NCBI GenBank assembly: GCA_017477025.1
Contig: JAFUYA010000003.1
Location: 1 to 41,234 of the forward strand
Source of the DNA: Bacteroidales bacterium
GTDB taxonomy: Bacteria; Bacteroidota; Bacteroidia; Bacteroidales; P3
Length of the DNA: 41,234 nucleotides
Direction: 5' to 3'
Below the pieces are notes generated by a model that saw nothing but the letters and a program-made list of their open reading frames with translations, was not told the origin of the DNA and made no database searches. Numbering within the stretch: the first letter of the stretch is position 1; the number at the start of each line of letters is the position of its first letter. Shown one piece after another: positions 29,552 to 38,341 of the stretch. A program made the translations under genes and the position numbers.

Positions 29552-31147
29552 ATGGCAAAGGTACCACGATATACACAAGATAAATTAGCCTCATCAATAA
29601 TGCCCGTAGTGGTTGATAACTCAGCCGCTCAATTAACAGGGCATTTAAAAGGTAATGTAGATAAAATAGCGGATACCACTTTTAAATTAGCGGCTGAAAA
29701 GCAAAAAGAAGTGGACGCTATCAATGCTAAAATTAAGAATGTTAATGACACTCTGACGGCTTATGATAGATCTATCGCTATTGAAAATGAAATGTATGAC
29801 ATTATCGAGGAAGAAAAAGCAAACAATATAAATAATCCTCAGTTGGCCGTAAAAAATGTTGAGGCAAGAGGTAGAGAGTTAATTGCTACGAGAATGGCTG
29901 AACTTGATAACACTACTGATATTGCCGTTAAAGAAAAAATGGCCGGAATTATCACAAATAGTTTTAGAGGAAAATTGGGTGAATTACATACATGGCAAGT
30001 CGGACAGGATACCGCAAATGCACAGGGCAAAATAGATAGTATGATTAACGGTCTTATGACTCGTGCAAGTAAAAGCGGAAGTTTAGAGACTCTTGCTGAA
30101 TGTTTAAACTTTGATAATTATATTGACGCTAACGGTAATCCGTTAAGCGACTCTATAAAAATGGCTTATGGTAATAAAGGGGTTAAAGAAATACAAAAGG
30201 CTAAAGAGAATATAGCCGAGTCTTATATTATGGGATTGTTGGATCGTAAGACTCCTAATCAAGTTAATGCCGTTTTAGACTCCGGAGCCTTGGACTCTGT
30301 TATAAGCCCGGAGAAAAAATTAAGTTTAAAGAAAATGGCAAAGACAATGGTAACGGCTCAAAATTCGGCGGCTAAAAGAGACGCATATTTTGAGATTTAT
30401 AACATAAAAGAAAATGCAACACTATTAGCGGCTGAGGGTAAATATACTCCAAGTATGTATATGCAAGATAAAAGGCGTATTGCTCAATTAGGAGGTAAGG
30501 CCTCAGATTACAATGTTATTTTATCTAAATCTATGTCATCAGATAAGATTAGCAAAAAAGAAAACTTTAAACAAAATCAACAAATCGCTCATGATAAGGT
30601 TACTAAGGAATGGGCGAGAATATCCGGTAAGAGCGGTAAGATTAGTCCTAATGCTGATTTAGAGGATATAATTAAATTTCAAAATTTGGTTGAGGAAAAT
30701 AGAGAGTATTTTACCGGGGAGCAATATGATAACTACATGATTAAACTCTCCAAGAGCCGAGTTAAGAGAGTTAAGGATATGCGTACAGATGTTTTCGGAC
30801 GTCCACAGGGTACATTAAAAGGGGACGATAATTATAGCAAAGGATATACTCAAATTTATAAATTCGCTCAAACAAATTATAAAGGGGATGATACTAAACG
30901 TCTTGACGCTATTAACAATATGACAGGGGAATTTGTTAAACAGGCTGAAAGAACTGAGGCTCAAACGGGTAAACCTCTCACAGAGTCTCAAATGCAAAGT
31001 ATAGTAAAAGGTGTTCAAACGAGACAAACTCAAAGAACTAATCCTCATTTACAGAATATTCCTAAAAACGGACAGACATTTAGAGATAAGAGTACCGGAC
31101 GTGTTTATAGGATATATCCGGACGGACGTAGAGAGGTTGTAAAATAA
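29552..31147 (+). CDS. Internal virion protein, gp15-like
   Basis: 531 residues, mostly helical with charged, Lys-rich segments (AAEKQKEVDAINAKIKNVND, ELDNTTDIAVKEKMAGII). No enzyme motif is seen. Position between the gp14-like and the 1640-residue protein matches the T7 gp14-gp15-gp16 ejection set. It likely forms part of the core stack ejected with the DNA. GGAGGAG lies just before the ATG. Confidence 0.8.
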   Translation: MAKVPRYTQDKLASSIMPVVVDNSAAQLTGHLKGNVDKIADTTFKLAAEKQKEVDAINAKIKNVNDTLTAYDRSIAIENEMYDIIEEEKANNINNPQLAVKNVEARGRELIATRMAELDNTTDIAVKEKMAGIITNSFRGKLGELHTWQVGQDTANAQGKIDSMINGLMTRASKSGSLETLAECLNFDNYIDANGNPLSDSIKMAYGNKGVKEIQKAKENIAESYIMGLLDRKTPNQVNAVLDSGALDSVISPEKKLSLKKMAKTMVTAQNSAAKRDAYFEIYNIKENATLLAAEGKYTPSMYMQDKRRIAQLGGKASDYNVILSKSMSSDKISKKENFKQNQQIAHDKVTKEWARISGKSGKISPNADLEDIIKFQNLVEENREYFTGEQYDNYMIKLSKSRVKRVKDMRTDVFGRPQGTLKGDDNYSKGYTQIYKFAQTNYKGDDTKRLDAINNMTGEFVKQAERTEAQTGKPLTESQMQSIVKGVQTRQTQRTNPHLQNIPKNGQTFRDKSTGRVYRIYPDGRREVVK

Positions 31148-34100
31148 TGGAAAATGAATATAGCCCGGATATAGACTTTAACGGTTTAGATCCGATAGAC
31201 TCAGAAAGTTTAAATGCAATAAGTGATAGTATGGAAATGGAGGCTTTACCTCCTATCCCTAATGCTTTACCGGAGTATCAAGATTTACCTCCGGATAATT
31301 CTCAATATCAAGATGAGGTTATTGATTATAATAATCTCGTACCCGTTGATGAAAACGGTTATAGCCAAAATTCCGGTAGCGATATTGATTGGAATAATTT
31401 AGAGCCTTATGATGAGGAAACCCAAAAGACAAAAGATTTAGGCGTATGGGATGAGGCTAAGATTAAATTTGATATGGGTAATATTACTCAATACAGGGCC
31501 GGATTAGCAAAACAAGTTATGTCCGGTAAAATAACGGTTGATGAGGCAAAGGCTTTAACACAGGGACGTTATGGAGAAATTTTAAATAAGTACGGTATTG
31601 AGGAGGTACCGGAATTTTCTTTTGCTAAATTTAAGGCTAACCCTTTTAAAACTATGTTCGGGGAGGCCGCTCAAATGTTACCGTTTTATTGGGGTGGTAC
31701 TAAAAAAGGTGCGGCCGCCTCATTGGTTACAGTACCGGCGGTAGTCGGTATAAGAGGTTTACAGGGACAAATAGCCGGAGCCGGAGTCGGAACGGCAGTA
31801 GAGCCGGGCGGTGGTACGGCCGCAGGTGCCGCCGTTGGACGTGCCGGAGGTACCGTAGTTGGTGTTATTGAGGGCGTTAATACCGGTATGCTCATGGGGA
31901 CTTTTTTAGAGTCCTTAGATGTTGAGGGTGGTAATTTATATCTTGATATGAGGGAGAAAGGTATAAGCCATGAGGAGGCTCAAAGGTGGGCTATTGCCGG
32001 AGGTATTGCTAATGGTGCTTTTGAGTGTCTTAGTTTTGGGGTAATGACGGCTCCCGTAAAAGGTGCCGCTAAAAAAGTTGCCGCTAAAATGTTATGGGAC
32101 GGCGTTAAAAATAGTCCTATGGCTAAAAAGATGTTAGAGAGCGCTATTACAAAAGTTACAAAAGAATATTTTAAGAGAATGGGCGCAGAAGTTAGTACCG
32201 AAATGATACAAGATGTTATCTCTAACACAATGACTCTTATAGCGGCTCAAGCGGATAGCGTTGAGAGTGCTAAGCCTACGGCTGAGGATTGGAAAAATAT
32301 CATAACGAAAACAGGGCCTCAGACGGCGGCCGCTATGGCCCTTATGGGTTTAGTATCTACTCCGTTTGATATTATGAACGCTAATGTAGGAAGTATCAAA
32401 GGCTCCGGAGGAGAAATAGGTACTAAGGCTGAAATAGAGCAAAACATACAAGATTTATCAGAGGGTAAAGCAATTACCACAGGAGATTTAGTATTACAAG
32501 GGGGTATTTCTTTTGATACGGTCGCTGAGGGACAAAATACAATGTCTGAGTTAGAGTCTGAATTGGATTTAAGTAATGAACATTTAGAGTCTATGCAGAG
32601 CGAATATAATGCTTTGAATAAAAGGAAAAATCTCTCTCCGGATGAACAAAGCAGATTATCAGAGTTAAGAGATGAGATTAAATATGAGCAGGATTACCAA
32701 AACCTTATTAAAGAGGAAATGGTAAATACAAGTGCGAGAATGTCTGAACAGGAAAATCAAACAACTAACAGACAGGCTCGTAAAGAGGAATTACAACAAA
32801 AAATTAAAAATAAAGAAAAATTGACTAACGAGGAAAAGCAAGAGTTAGCCGATATTTCTATTGCTGAATTTGAGGAAAAAGAAAAAGCCGATATAGAGGA
32901 AAAATCAAGTAAGGCAAGAGAAAAAGAACTAACAAAGGAAATTAGAGACCTTGATAACGATATTGAAAAGGCTCAAACAAAAGAGGATAAGGCAAGAGAA
33001 AAAAGAACTAAGATAGAGGAAAAACAAGATAAATTACAAGAGAAAATAGACGCCTTAGAAAAAGAAAACGCAGAGATTGAGAAGTCATTAAAAACTACTG
33101 AAATTGATACGGATAAGGCTGAAATGAAAACAACCCTTGCTAAAAATAAGAAAACGATTAAGGCTTTACAAAACAATATAAAAGATTTAGAGTCTCAGCG
33201 TTTGGCATTAAATGAGGATGTAGAAAATGCCATAAAAGAGGCTGATACTTTGGCTGAAAAAAGAGCGGCCTTAGATGAGGAGAGAGCCGGTATAAGTGAG
33301 GGTGTTGTTGATGAAAACGGGCAAATCGATATGTCTGTTAAACAATATAAAAATCAACGCTTAGGAGCATTAAAGAAAACAATGAGGGCTATTGCTAATG
33401 CTTTGAAAACAGGAGCGAGATTAACCCGTAGAGAGATTAGAGACGTACAAAATACGGCTTTATCTCTTATTAAAAATTCCGATATGCCTAATAGTGATAA
33501 AGCAAAATTCTTAACTACATTGAGAGATATTAACTCTCAAGAAAAATTACAAAAGGCTTTACCGGGCCTTATAGAAAAAATAGGAGATTTAGAGGAGAGG
33601 GCTAATAAAAAAGCCGCTTTAAAATACATGGATAAACTTATGAAACAGGCTAAACCTAAAAAGGGGGGCAAGACTCCGGTAGGTAAATTTACGGCTGATA
33701 TTCAAAAAGTTTTGGATAATATTAAAGAGGCAACGGGATTAACAACTAACGAGGCTTATGCTGAAATTGAGAAAATTTTTGATGAGGCGAAAGATAGAGA
33801 CTTGACAGAGGATGAAATATCTAAAATCAGAGCCTTATATAATTTTAGCGGCCTAAATGAAAAATCGGCTAAGGAATTATTACCGTTGGCCCGTATGCTT
33901 AAAATGTTAATCGTGGACGGTAAAGTAGCGGCTGAATTAAAAGCAGAGGCTAAAAGAGAACATAAAGAGCAAGTTATATCAGAGGCTAAAAAATCTATCG
34001 AGGGAGAGGCTGGAGAGATTATTATAGATCGTAAGGCTCCGGGATTTAAAAAAGTATTCTCTCAATTTTTAAGAACATTAGGCCATACGTTTGACGGGTG

Positions 34101-36069
34101 GGAGGGCTTAATGCACACTTTGTCCTTAGATGACAGAGGACATAAACTACAAAAGATGTTAGATATATTTCCGGCTAAGATGAAAAAAATCTCCGGAATA
34201 ATGACGGCTACTAAAAAAGTAAATGAGTCTTTTAAATATATTTACGGATTAAAAAACGATAAACAGTTTTTAAGAAAATGTAATGAGGACGGGGTTATAG
34301 TTGATGTCGGGGAATATGTAAATCAAGACGGCGAAACCGTAACATTACAGATGAGTAGGGCTGAGGCTCGTAAGTTATATATGGAGATGAAAGATCCTAC
34401 ACTTAGAGAGTCTTTTGTTGAGGGTAATAAATATACTTTTGATGAGGACGTATCGGCTACTCAAAAATCTACTCAGAGTCTTATTAACGATTTTCTGACT
34501 CCGGAGGATAAGGCTTTTGCTGATTGGCAATTACAGTTTTATAGGGATTACGGTAAATATACTAATGAATTTTATAGAGAAAAGTACGGTATGGATATGC
34601 CGGCTAATGAGTTTTATTCTCCTATCAAAAGGTCCTCAAAAGAAATACAGGACGGTTACGATTGGAGAAATGAGGTATTATTCCGATTGAGTATGCAACC
34701 GTCATCATATAAAGCCCGTACCAATGTTAAGACGGCTATTGCTCCACAAAACGATATGATATGTTTAGCGGATCATATATCTCAAAATGAGCATTTTATC
34801 GCTATGGATAGTCTCGTTACTGACATGGATACGATATTTAAGAATAAAGAAATTAGAGACATGATAACTAATAAATATGGAGACGGTATTTTGGGAGTCG
34901 TGGATCAGTTTATAAACGATATTAAGAGAGACGGTATCGAAACGGCAAGGGCTGAATTAAAAGGCCTCAATAAATATAGAACATATTTACAGGGAGGTTT
35001 ATTAGGTATTAAGGCTCAAATCGCTTTGAAACAAATGACGGCTATCGGTGTTTTTGCTACTGATATTCCGGCTAAGGATTTTGCTATGGGGCTTGCAGAT
35101 TTCTTTAAAAATCCTCAAAAAGCCGTAGATACTTTATCTAAATCAGATTTTCTAAAAGATAGGGCTGACGCTTTGAGTATGGAGATGAGAGATTTAATGC
35201 GCTCTAATCAATTTCATTTATTTACCAAAATGCATGGTGTAAGACAATGGATGTTTTGGTTTACTCAATTTGGAGATAAATGGAGTATTATAATGGGCGG
35301 TTGGCCTGTTTATCAAAGTGTCTTAAAAAATACCGGAAATGAAAAATTAGCGTTAGAGGCTTTTGAGAGAACGGCTGACAAGTATCAACAATCCGGCCAC
35401 GTGGACCAATTATCAGCATGGCAGAGAAGTAATAATGTATTTCAAAAGGCTTTGGTTATGTTTACATCCGATCAGATGAAACAGGCGAGGGCTGAAATTC
35501 ATGCTATCAGAGACGCTATTGTTAGCGGTAAAAAAGAGGATATTTTGTATGCCGCTAAGACTATTGCTATCATGCATATTATACTCCCTAACCTCGTACA
35601 GTTTATTACAAACGGTATGGCATGGGATGATGACGATCAGTTAAGAGCAACTGTTTTAGGCCCGTTTAATGTTTATCCTATTGTAGGGGATTTGCTGAGT
35701 ACGGCATTTTGGGCCGCTATGAGATTAAAGGGTAAAAAGGTTGATAATTTTGGAAACTTTGATACGGCGCTTATGAAACCATTTCAAAGTATCGAAAAAG
35801 CATTTAAGAAAATTAAACCGGAGGAGATTACAAGTGAGGATGTTTGGGAATGTATTTTAACTCTCACAAAAGAGGTAGCGCCTTTATCCGGTATAAATTT
35901 AAAACCGATTATTGATTTTAGCGACAAAGGGCCTAAGTATGCCGAAAAAGGCGAGTATGGTAATTTGTTAAAACTCTTTGCCGGTTGGTCGCCTTATGTA
36001 ATTGAGGAAAAAGGAGGCAGTAAGGCCAAAGATGATGATGAGGAGGACTATGATGAGGATGACGAATAA
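31147..36069 (+). CDS. Giant internal virion (ejection) protein, gp16-like
   Basis: 1640 residues. A low-complexity acidic N-terminus (1-100) is followed by Gly/Ala-rich hydrophobic segments (AASLVTVPAVVGIRGL, VGTAVEPGGGTAAGAAVGRAG; about 190-250) that could enter a membrane. A long coiled coil rich in Lys/Glu spans roughly 460-720. The C-terminal part has RQWMFWFTQFGDKWSIIMGGWPVYQ and IMHIILPNLVQFITNGMAWDDDD, a pattern I know from podovirus DNA-ejection proteins. No transglycosylase motif is apparent. It probably spans the host envelope during DNA entry. TAATG overlap with the previous gene. Confidence 0.85.
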   Translation: MENEYSPDIDFNGLDPIDSESLNAISDSMEMEALPPIPNALPEYQDLPPDNSQYQDEVIDYNNLVPVDENGYSQNSGSDIDWNNLEPYDEETQKTKDLGVWDEAKIKFDMGNITQYRAGLAKQVMSGKITVDEAKALTQGRYGEILNKYGIEEVPEFSFAKFKANPFKTMFGEAAQMLPFYWGGTKKGAAASLVTVPAVVGIRGLQGQIAGAGVGTAVEPGGGTAAGAAVGRAGGTVVGVIEGVNTGMLMGTFLESLDVEGGNLYLDMREKGISHEEAQRWAIAGGIANGAFECLSFGVMTAPVKGAAKKVAAKMLWDGVKNSPMAKKMLESAITKVTKEYFKRMGAEVSTEMIQDVISNTMTLIAAQADSVESAKPTAEDWKNIITKTGPQTAAAMALMGLVSTPFDIMNANVGSIKGSGGEIGTKAEIEQNIQDLSEGKAITTGDLVLQGGISFDTVAEGQNTMSELESELDLSNEHLESMQSEYNALNKRKNLSPDEQSRLSELRDEIKYEQDYQNLIKEEMVNTSARMSEQENQTTNRQARKEELQQKIKNKEKLTNEEKQELADISIAEFEEKEKADIEEKSSKAREKELTKEIRDLDNDIEKAQTKEDKAREKRTKIEEKQDKLQEKIDALEKENAEIEKSLKTTEIDTDKAEMKTTLAKNKKTIKALQNNIKDLESQRLALNEDVENAIKEADTLAEKRAALDEERAGISEGVVDENGQIDMSVKQYKNQRLGALKKTMRAIANALKTGARLTRREIRDVQNTALSLIKNSDMPNSDKAKFLTTLRDINSQEKLQKALPGLIEKIGDLEERANKKAALKYMDKLMKQAKPKKGGKTPVGKFTADIQKVLDNIKEATGLTTNEAYAEIEKIFDEAKDRDLTEDEISKIRALYNFSGLNEKSAKELLPLARMLKMLIVDGKVAAELKAEAKREHKEQVISEAKKSIEGEAGEIIIDRKAPGFKKVFSQFLRTLGHTFDGWEGLMHTLSLDDRGHKLQKMLDIFPAKMKKISGIMTATKKVNESFKYIYGLKNDKQFLRKCNEDGVIVDVGEYVNQDGETVTLQMSRAEARKLYMEMKDPTLRESFVEGNKYTFDEDVSATQKSTQSLINDFLTPEDKAFADWQLQFYRDYGKYTNEFYREKYGMDMPANEFYSPIKRSSKEIQDGYDWRNEVLFRLSMQPSSYKARTNVKTAIAPQNDMICLADHISQNEHFIAMDSLVTDMDTIFKNKEIRDMITNKYGDGILGVVDQFINDIKRDGIETARAELKGLNKYRTYLQGGLLGIKAQIALKQMTAIGVFATDIPAKDFAMGLADFFKNPQKAVDTLSKSDFLKDRADALSMEMRDLMRSNQFHLFTKMHGVRQWMFWFTQFGDKWSIIMGGWPVYQSVLKNTGNEKLALEAFERTADKYQQSGHVDQLSAWQRSNNVFQKALVMFTSDQMKQARAEIHAIRDAIVSGKKEDILYAAKTIAIMHIILPNLVQFITNGMAWDDDDQLRATVLGPFNVYPIVGDLLSTAFWAAMRLKGKKVDNFGNFDTALMKPFQSIEKAFKKIKPEEITSEDVWECILTLTKEVAPLSGINLKPIIDFSDKGPKYAEKGEYGNLLKLFAGWSPYVIEEKGGSKAKDDDEEDYDEDDE

Positions 36070-36081
36070 AGGAGGTAATAT

Positions 36082-38046
36082 ATGTCTGTAACAAATAGTA
36101 CAAACAAAACATTACAGGACGGGAACGGCTCAACCGTTGCTTTTGATTTTACTTTTAAAATTTTTAAGGACTCTGATTTAAAAGTTTATAAAATCACAAA
36201 GGAAACCGGAGAAATGGGCGATCCGTTAGTATTGAATACGGATTATACCGTTACAATTAACAAAGTCGGAGAGGGTGGTACCGTTACATTTACAACGGCT
36301 CCTACGACCGCTCAACAGGTCGGTATTTATAGGATTATAGATATTACTCAGCCGGCTAATATTCCTACGGATACGGAGTATGTTGAGAAAACCCTTGAAA
36401 ATGCTCTTGACAGGGCTTGTATGATTTCTCAGCAATTACAAGAGGCCGTAAGCAGATGTATCGCTATTCCGGAATTTGCTGACATGACAAAAGAGGAGGG
36501 TGAGTCTATTTATAAAGACGTTGATGTGGATTTACCTCCTCCCGTTGCAGAAAATGTATTAGCATGGAATGAGGACGCTACGGGGCTTGTAAACTATGAT
36601 GTAAAACAAGATATACAGGATTTTGAGGATGAAGTTAATGGCGCTATTGATGATTTTAAGTCGGATGTAAATACGGCTATTTCTGACGCTCGTACGGAAT
36701 TTGCTCAGCAAATTACGACTTTTGAAACAGAGGTAGGAACTGAAATAGCCAATTTTGAAAATACAATTAACCAAACAATATCCGAGGTATCGGAGGCCGC
36801 TGAAAAAATTAACGAATTGGAGGAGGCCGTACAAACGGCAATAGATAAAGCAGATGAGGCGACTCAACAGGCAACAACCGCTCAAACGGCCGCTACTAAC
36901 GCTACAACTCAAGCGAATAAGGCTGAGGCTATTGCTACTGAAATGGAGGAAAATTACGCGGCTATTACGGATTTTGTAACGTCATTTCCTCCGGCAGAAA
37001 ATTTAACTACTTGGGCCACTTTGAATGACGGGCAAATTCATAATATCCCGTTTGATGATGTTAAGGCTGATACAAATACTTTTATAAGATTTGAGGATAC
37101 TAATGACAGACATTCATTAAGATTTAAAGCAAATACATTTATTAAGTTGATTACATCAACAAATACTTTACATTTTTGCTTATGGAATGACGTAGTAATA
37201 AATGTTGAGGATTATTTGGATGAGGGTACTACATTAACAAATGGTAAAGATTACAGTATATTCTTAGTACCGGACGAGGATACCGGTATTGCTATAAAAA
37301 TCTCATTGAATAAGACGGCCCCCGTTGGTTACAATGCTTATGATACAAGACGTATTGGAGGTTTTCATACAGAATGTGTTAATGTTGGTACGATTAGCAC
37401 TAATCATCCTATGAATGGTTGGTTAGCCGGCGATATTATACCGTCCTCCGTTTGGACTTTGTGGCATAAACCGGCTATTGCGAGTCCGTCCGGAATGTAT
37501 TATCATAAAAAACTTGACGGCTGGAGGCCTATTTATGTTCAATCCGGTACGTTGGAGAATACTGTTTTTGAATACGGCGCAACTGTAACACGTTCTCGCT
37601 CCGGTTGGGATCATGAAGTTGATTTAGGATTGGTAGGTTTGGAATTTCCTACGAGTACGCAGTTTACAATAGCTTCGTTAGGTGTAATTCCGTTAAGAGC
37701 CGTAAGAGGACAAGCGGAGTCATCATGCACAATAGCCGGAGGTTGGTACAATCAAGATAATGTGCGTATGGTTACAGAGGAGGGCGAGGAGTCCACTTGT
37801 GGCGGTTTATGGGAGATTTTAAGAGATTTTGCCGCCGTTGGTGGTTCTAATTGGAGTACATCCGGAGCAAATACAATTACGTCTCCTCGTCAATGGGGTA
37901 GTATAAATCGCCTCCTAGGTGGCGGTGATTGGAGTCACTCGGGTTACTGTGGACCTTCCTCTCGGGGTGGTCATCACCCGGCGGCGACTGCGAGCGCGTA
38001 TGTCTCGGCGCGCGGTTGGAGCCGTCCTCTAAGAGCAAGGATGTAA
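36082..38046 (+). CDS. Tail fibre / receptor-binding protein with DGR variable repeat
   Basis: 654 residues. The N-terminus (TLQDGNGSTVAFDFTFKIFKDSDLKVYKI) matches podovirus tail-fibre attachment domains. A helical, Ala/Thr/Glu-rich coiled-coil shaft spans about 165-290. A beta-rich middle follows, and the C-terminus is a C-type lectin-like variable domain: QWGSINRLLGGGDWSHSGYC, then SSRGGHHPAATASAYVSARG, ending RPLRARM. The last ~45 residues are encoded by the variable repeat, so receptor choice can be diversified. AAAGGAGG precedes the ATG. The DGR template and reverse transcriptase follow directly. Confidence 0.93.
   Translation: MSVTNSTNKTLQDGNGSTVAFDFTFKIFKDSDLKVYKITKETGEMGDPLVLNTDYTVTINKVGEGGTVTFTTAPTTAQQVGIYRIIDITQPANIPTDTEYVEKTLENALDRACMISQQLQEAVSRCIAIPEFADMTKEEGESIYKDVDVDLPPPVAENVLAWNEDATGLVNYDVKQDIQDFEDEVNGAIDDFKSDVNTAISDARTEFAQQITTFETEVGTEIANFENTINQTISEVSEAAEKINELEEAVQTAIDKADEATQQATTAQTAATNATTQANKAEAIATEMEENYAAITDFVTSFPPAENLTTWATLNDGQIHNIPFDDVKADTNTFIRFEDTNDRHSLRFKANTFIKLITSTNTLHFCLWNDVVINVEDYLDEGTTLTNGKDYSIFLVPDEDTGIAIKISLNKTAPVGYNAYDTRRIGGFHTECVNVGTISTNHPMNGWLAGDIIPSSVWTLWHKPAIASPSGMYYHKKLDGWRPIYVQSGTLENTVFEYGATVTRSRSGWDHEVDLGLVGLEFPTSTQFTIASLGVIPLRAVRGQAESSCTIAGGWYNQDNVRMVTEEGEESTCGGLWEILRDFAAVGGSNWSTSGANTITSPRQWGSINRLLGGGDWSHSGYCGPSSRGGHHPAATASAYVSARGWSRPLRARM
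37910..38020 (+). repeat. DGR variable repeat (VR)
   Basis: Matches 38109-38219 over 111 bases at offset 199. There are 13 differences, every one at a template A (seven A to G, five A to C... counting by base: G 7, C 5, T 1). Similarity may run to 38027, with three more A-to-C changes and one T-to-G. Diversified codons are mostly AAT/AAC in the template, giving Asp, Ser, His, Gly, Thr and Tyr in the fibre. Confidence 0.95.
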
Positions 38047-38074
38047 AAAACTTTTAAAGAGGAGTAATTTAATT

Positions 38075-38269
38075 ATGAACTTTACTAAGGGTGTAAGTCT
38101 ATTTGCGAGCCTCATAGGTGGCGGTAATTGGAATAACTCGGGTTACTGTGGACCTTCCTCTCGGAATGGTAATAACCCGGCGGCGAATACGAACACGAAT
38201 GTCTCGGCGCGCGGTTGGATACGTAATGGGGTTTATCCCCGGACGGCTGGACTTATATCCGTTCCTTGA
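38075..38269 (+). CDS. Short ORF containing the template repeat, 64 aa
   Basis: MNFTKGVSLFASLIGGGNWN... with AGAGGAG upstream of the ATG. The template repeat is read in the same frame as the variable repeat in the fibre, giving a lectin-like Asn-rich peptide (SSRNGNNPAANTNTNVSARG). A DGR template need not be coding, and the frame may be only inherited from the VR. The ribosome site and a start outside the repeat leave open that a small peptide is made. Confidence 0.3.
   Translation: MNFTKGVSLFASLIGGGNWNNSGYCGPSSRNGNNPAANTNTNVSARGWIRNGVYPRTAGLISVP
38109..38219 (+). repeat. DGR template repeat (TR)
   Basis: Invariant donor copy of the variable repeat, with many AAT/AAC codons that maximise effect of adenine mutagenesis. 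A GC-rich, fully conserved 3' part (GTCTCGGCGCGCGGTTGGA) probably serves as the homing-initiation region. The RNA must extend downstream into the spacer before the reverse transcriptase. Confidence 0.95.
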
Positions 38270-38341
38270 CCGCAAGGAAAAATACACTACTGAAAAGCCC
38301 TTTGTTAGTAGGGCAACCGAAAATAAGGGGCTTTTTACCTA
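38227..38341 (+). other. TR-to-RT spacer with alternative hairpins
   Basis: In BPP-1 this spacer is needed for cDNA priming. Here AAAAGCCC (38293-38300) can pair with GGGCTTTT (38328-38335) to form a terminator-like hairpin just before the RT start, or GCCC (38297-38300) with GGGC (38311-38314). The two are mutually exclusive, so an attenuation-like control of RT is possible. No Avd accessory gene lies here. Confidence 0.5.

Noticed and set aside
35898-35915. Partial copy of the 24-base loop element (TTAAAACCGATTAT)
   Set aside because: Only 14 bases, inside the coding region of the giant virion protein and explained by its codons; probably chance.
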